Assembly (NCBI GenBank): GCA_945906975.1
Contig: CAMDRY010000147.1
Location: 1 to 7,545, forward strand
Reading direction: 5' to 3'
Origin: Bordetella parapertussis
Lineage (GTDB): Bacteria > Pseudomonadota > Gammaproteobacteria > Burkholderiales > SG8-39
DNA: 7,545 nt
Positions within the stretch are counted from its first letter, which is position 1. Each line of letters begins with the position of its first letter. Shown in pieces: positions 6,969-7,545 of this stretch. Under the pieces are notes generated by a model. It saw nothing but the letters and a program-made list of their open reading frames with translations. It made no database searches and had not been told where the DNA came from. The translations under genes and the position numbers were made by a program.

Positions 6969-7545
6969 GCGGGGCACTGGCCGGCACATCAGCCCTGACA
7001 CGCCGCGCCGAAAACAGCGCCGAGAACGTCGAGCCCTCACCGGCGACGCTGCGAATTTCCAGCCTCGCCTGATGACGTGTCAACACATGTTTGACAATGG
7101 CAAGGCCAAGCCCGGTGCCGCCGGTTTCGCGCGAACGGCTCGAATCAACGCGATAAAAGCGCTCGGTCAGGCGCGGAATATGGCGCGGGTCTATGCCTAT
7201 GCCGCTGTCGCGCACGGAAAAAATTACCTCGTCCGCGTGCCGCTCCCAGGCCAGATGGATCGCCCCGCCATCGGGCGTATAGCGGATGGCGTTGCTGATC
7301 AGATTGGCAAAGGCAGAACGCAACTCCGTTTCATTGCCATCGAGCCAGTCGGGCGCCGCCGCATCAACGACGATGCCGTGCCGGCCGGCTGAAAGCGCGC
7401 GCGCCTCCTCGACCAGCGAATCGAGCAGCCGCCTCATGTTGATCGGCGCCTCGCTCACCGGCGACGAGCTCGACTCTAGCGCCGACAAGGTGAGCAAGTC
7501 CTCGATCAGGCGCTGCATGCGCTCGCTTTGCTCGCGCATGATGCC
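6952..7545 (-). CDS. phoR: PhoR-like sensor histidine kinase, C-terminal part (5' truncated by the window)
   Basis: The reverse frame is open to the window edge; the first visible codons read GIMREQSERM, so the ATG at 7539 is internal rather than the start. There are 197 residues visible. The MREQSERMQRLIEDLLTLS helix is the end of the HisKA dimerisation domain; the phospho-accepting histidine lies upstream, outside the window. The HATPase_c domain is complete: N box FANLISNAIRY (79-89), G1 box DSGIGI (113-118), F box LTERFYRVD (126-134) and G2 box GGTGLGLAIVKHV (142-154), followed by a short Ala/Arg-rich tail. The HIPRLTERFYRVD and SRSRETGGTGLGLAIVKH blocks are characteristic of PhoR, the membrane kinase that phosphorylates PhoB under phosphate limitation. 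Whole PhoR proteins are about 430 residues. A phoB gene would be expected just beyond the right edge. Another EnvZ/OmpR-class kinase is possible but less likely. The TGA stop (complement of 6952-6954) lies inside the last codons of the convergent PilZ-like gene. Confidence 0.87.
   Translation of the reverse strand, partial: GIMREQSERMQRLIEDLLTLSALESSSSPVSEAPINMRRLLDSLVEEARALSAGRHGIVVDAAAPDWLDGNETELRSAFANLISNAIRYTPDGGAIHLAWERHADEVIFSVRDSGIGIDPRHIPRLTERFYRVDSSRSRETGGTGLGLAIVKHVLTRHQARLEIRSVAGEGSTFSALFSARRVRADVPASAPLSAAR

Noticed and set aside
6919..7392. Plus-strand open frame of 157 codons over the right end
   Set aside because: It lies opposite the ATPase domain of the PhoR-like kinase, whose N, G1, F and G2 boxes are all present on the minus strand. 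The plus-strand translation shows no family features.
1..7545. Mobile elements, CRISPR arrays, tRNA/rRNA genes, toxin-antitoxin or defence modules
   Set aside because: No transposase, integrase, regularly spaced repeats, cloverleaf sequence or small paired genes were seen; all long frames are accounted for by four housekeeping or signalling genes.

Overview
The window is about 60% GC, densely coded and free of mobile elements, RNA genes and CRISPR arrays. The style of the proteins (a giant FAD/Fe-S oxidoreductase, PilZ-like proteins of about 530 residues, and a PhoR-type kinase with the LTERFYRVD block) suggests a betaproteobacterium of the Nitrosomonadales/Rhodocyclales kind. That placement rests on remembered family resemblance, not on a search.

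Layout, left to right: (1) positions 2-3388 (+) hold the 3' 1128 codons of a fused flavin/iron-sulfur oxidoreductase: FAD-binding domain, FAD-oxidase C-terminal domain, two [4Fe-4S] motifs and two CCG domains. Its N-terminus lies outside the window. (2) A 162-base gap follows, with a GC-rich hairpin and no convincing ribosome binding site. (3) Positions 3551-5149 (+) encode a 532-residue protein with a C-terminal PilZ-like domain carrying RxxxR and DxSxxG. (4) A 226-base gap holds inverted repeats, three GTCAY elements and a hairpin just before a good Shine-Dalgarno. (5) Positions 5376-6968 (+) encode a 530-residue paralogue that keeps DxSxxG but has lost both arginines of RxxxR. (6) Positions 6952-7545 (-) hold the C-terminal ATPase half of a PhoR-like histidine kinase, converging on the second paralogue with a 17-base overlap of the coding ends.

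Functionally the window looks like ordinary chromosomal core: a respiratory-type 2-hydroxyacid dehydrogenase candidate, a tandem pair of probable c-di-GMP effector-like proteins, and the edge of a phosphate-sensing operon. Nothing shows that these three units work together. The most interesting feature is the tandem PilZ-like pair, in which one copy keeps the ligand-binding signature and the other does not, with a shared and uncharacterised helical N-terminal region.
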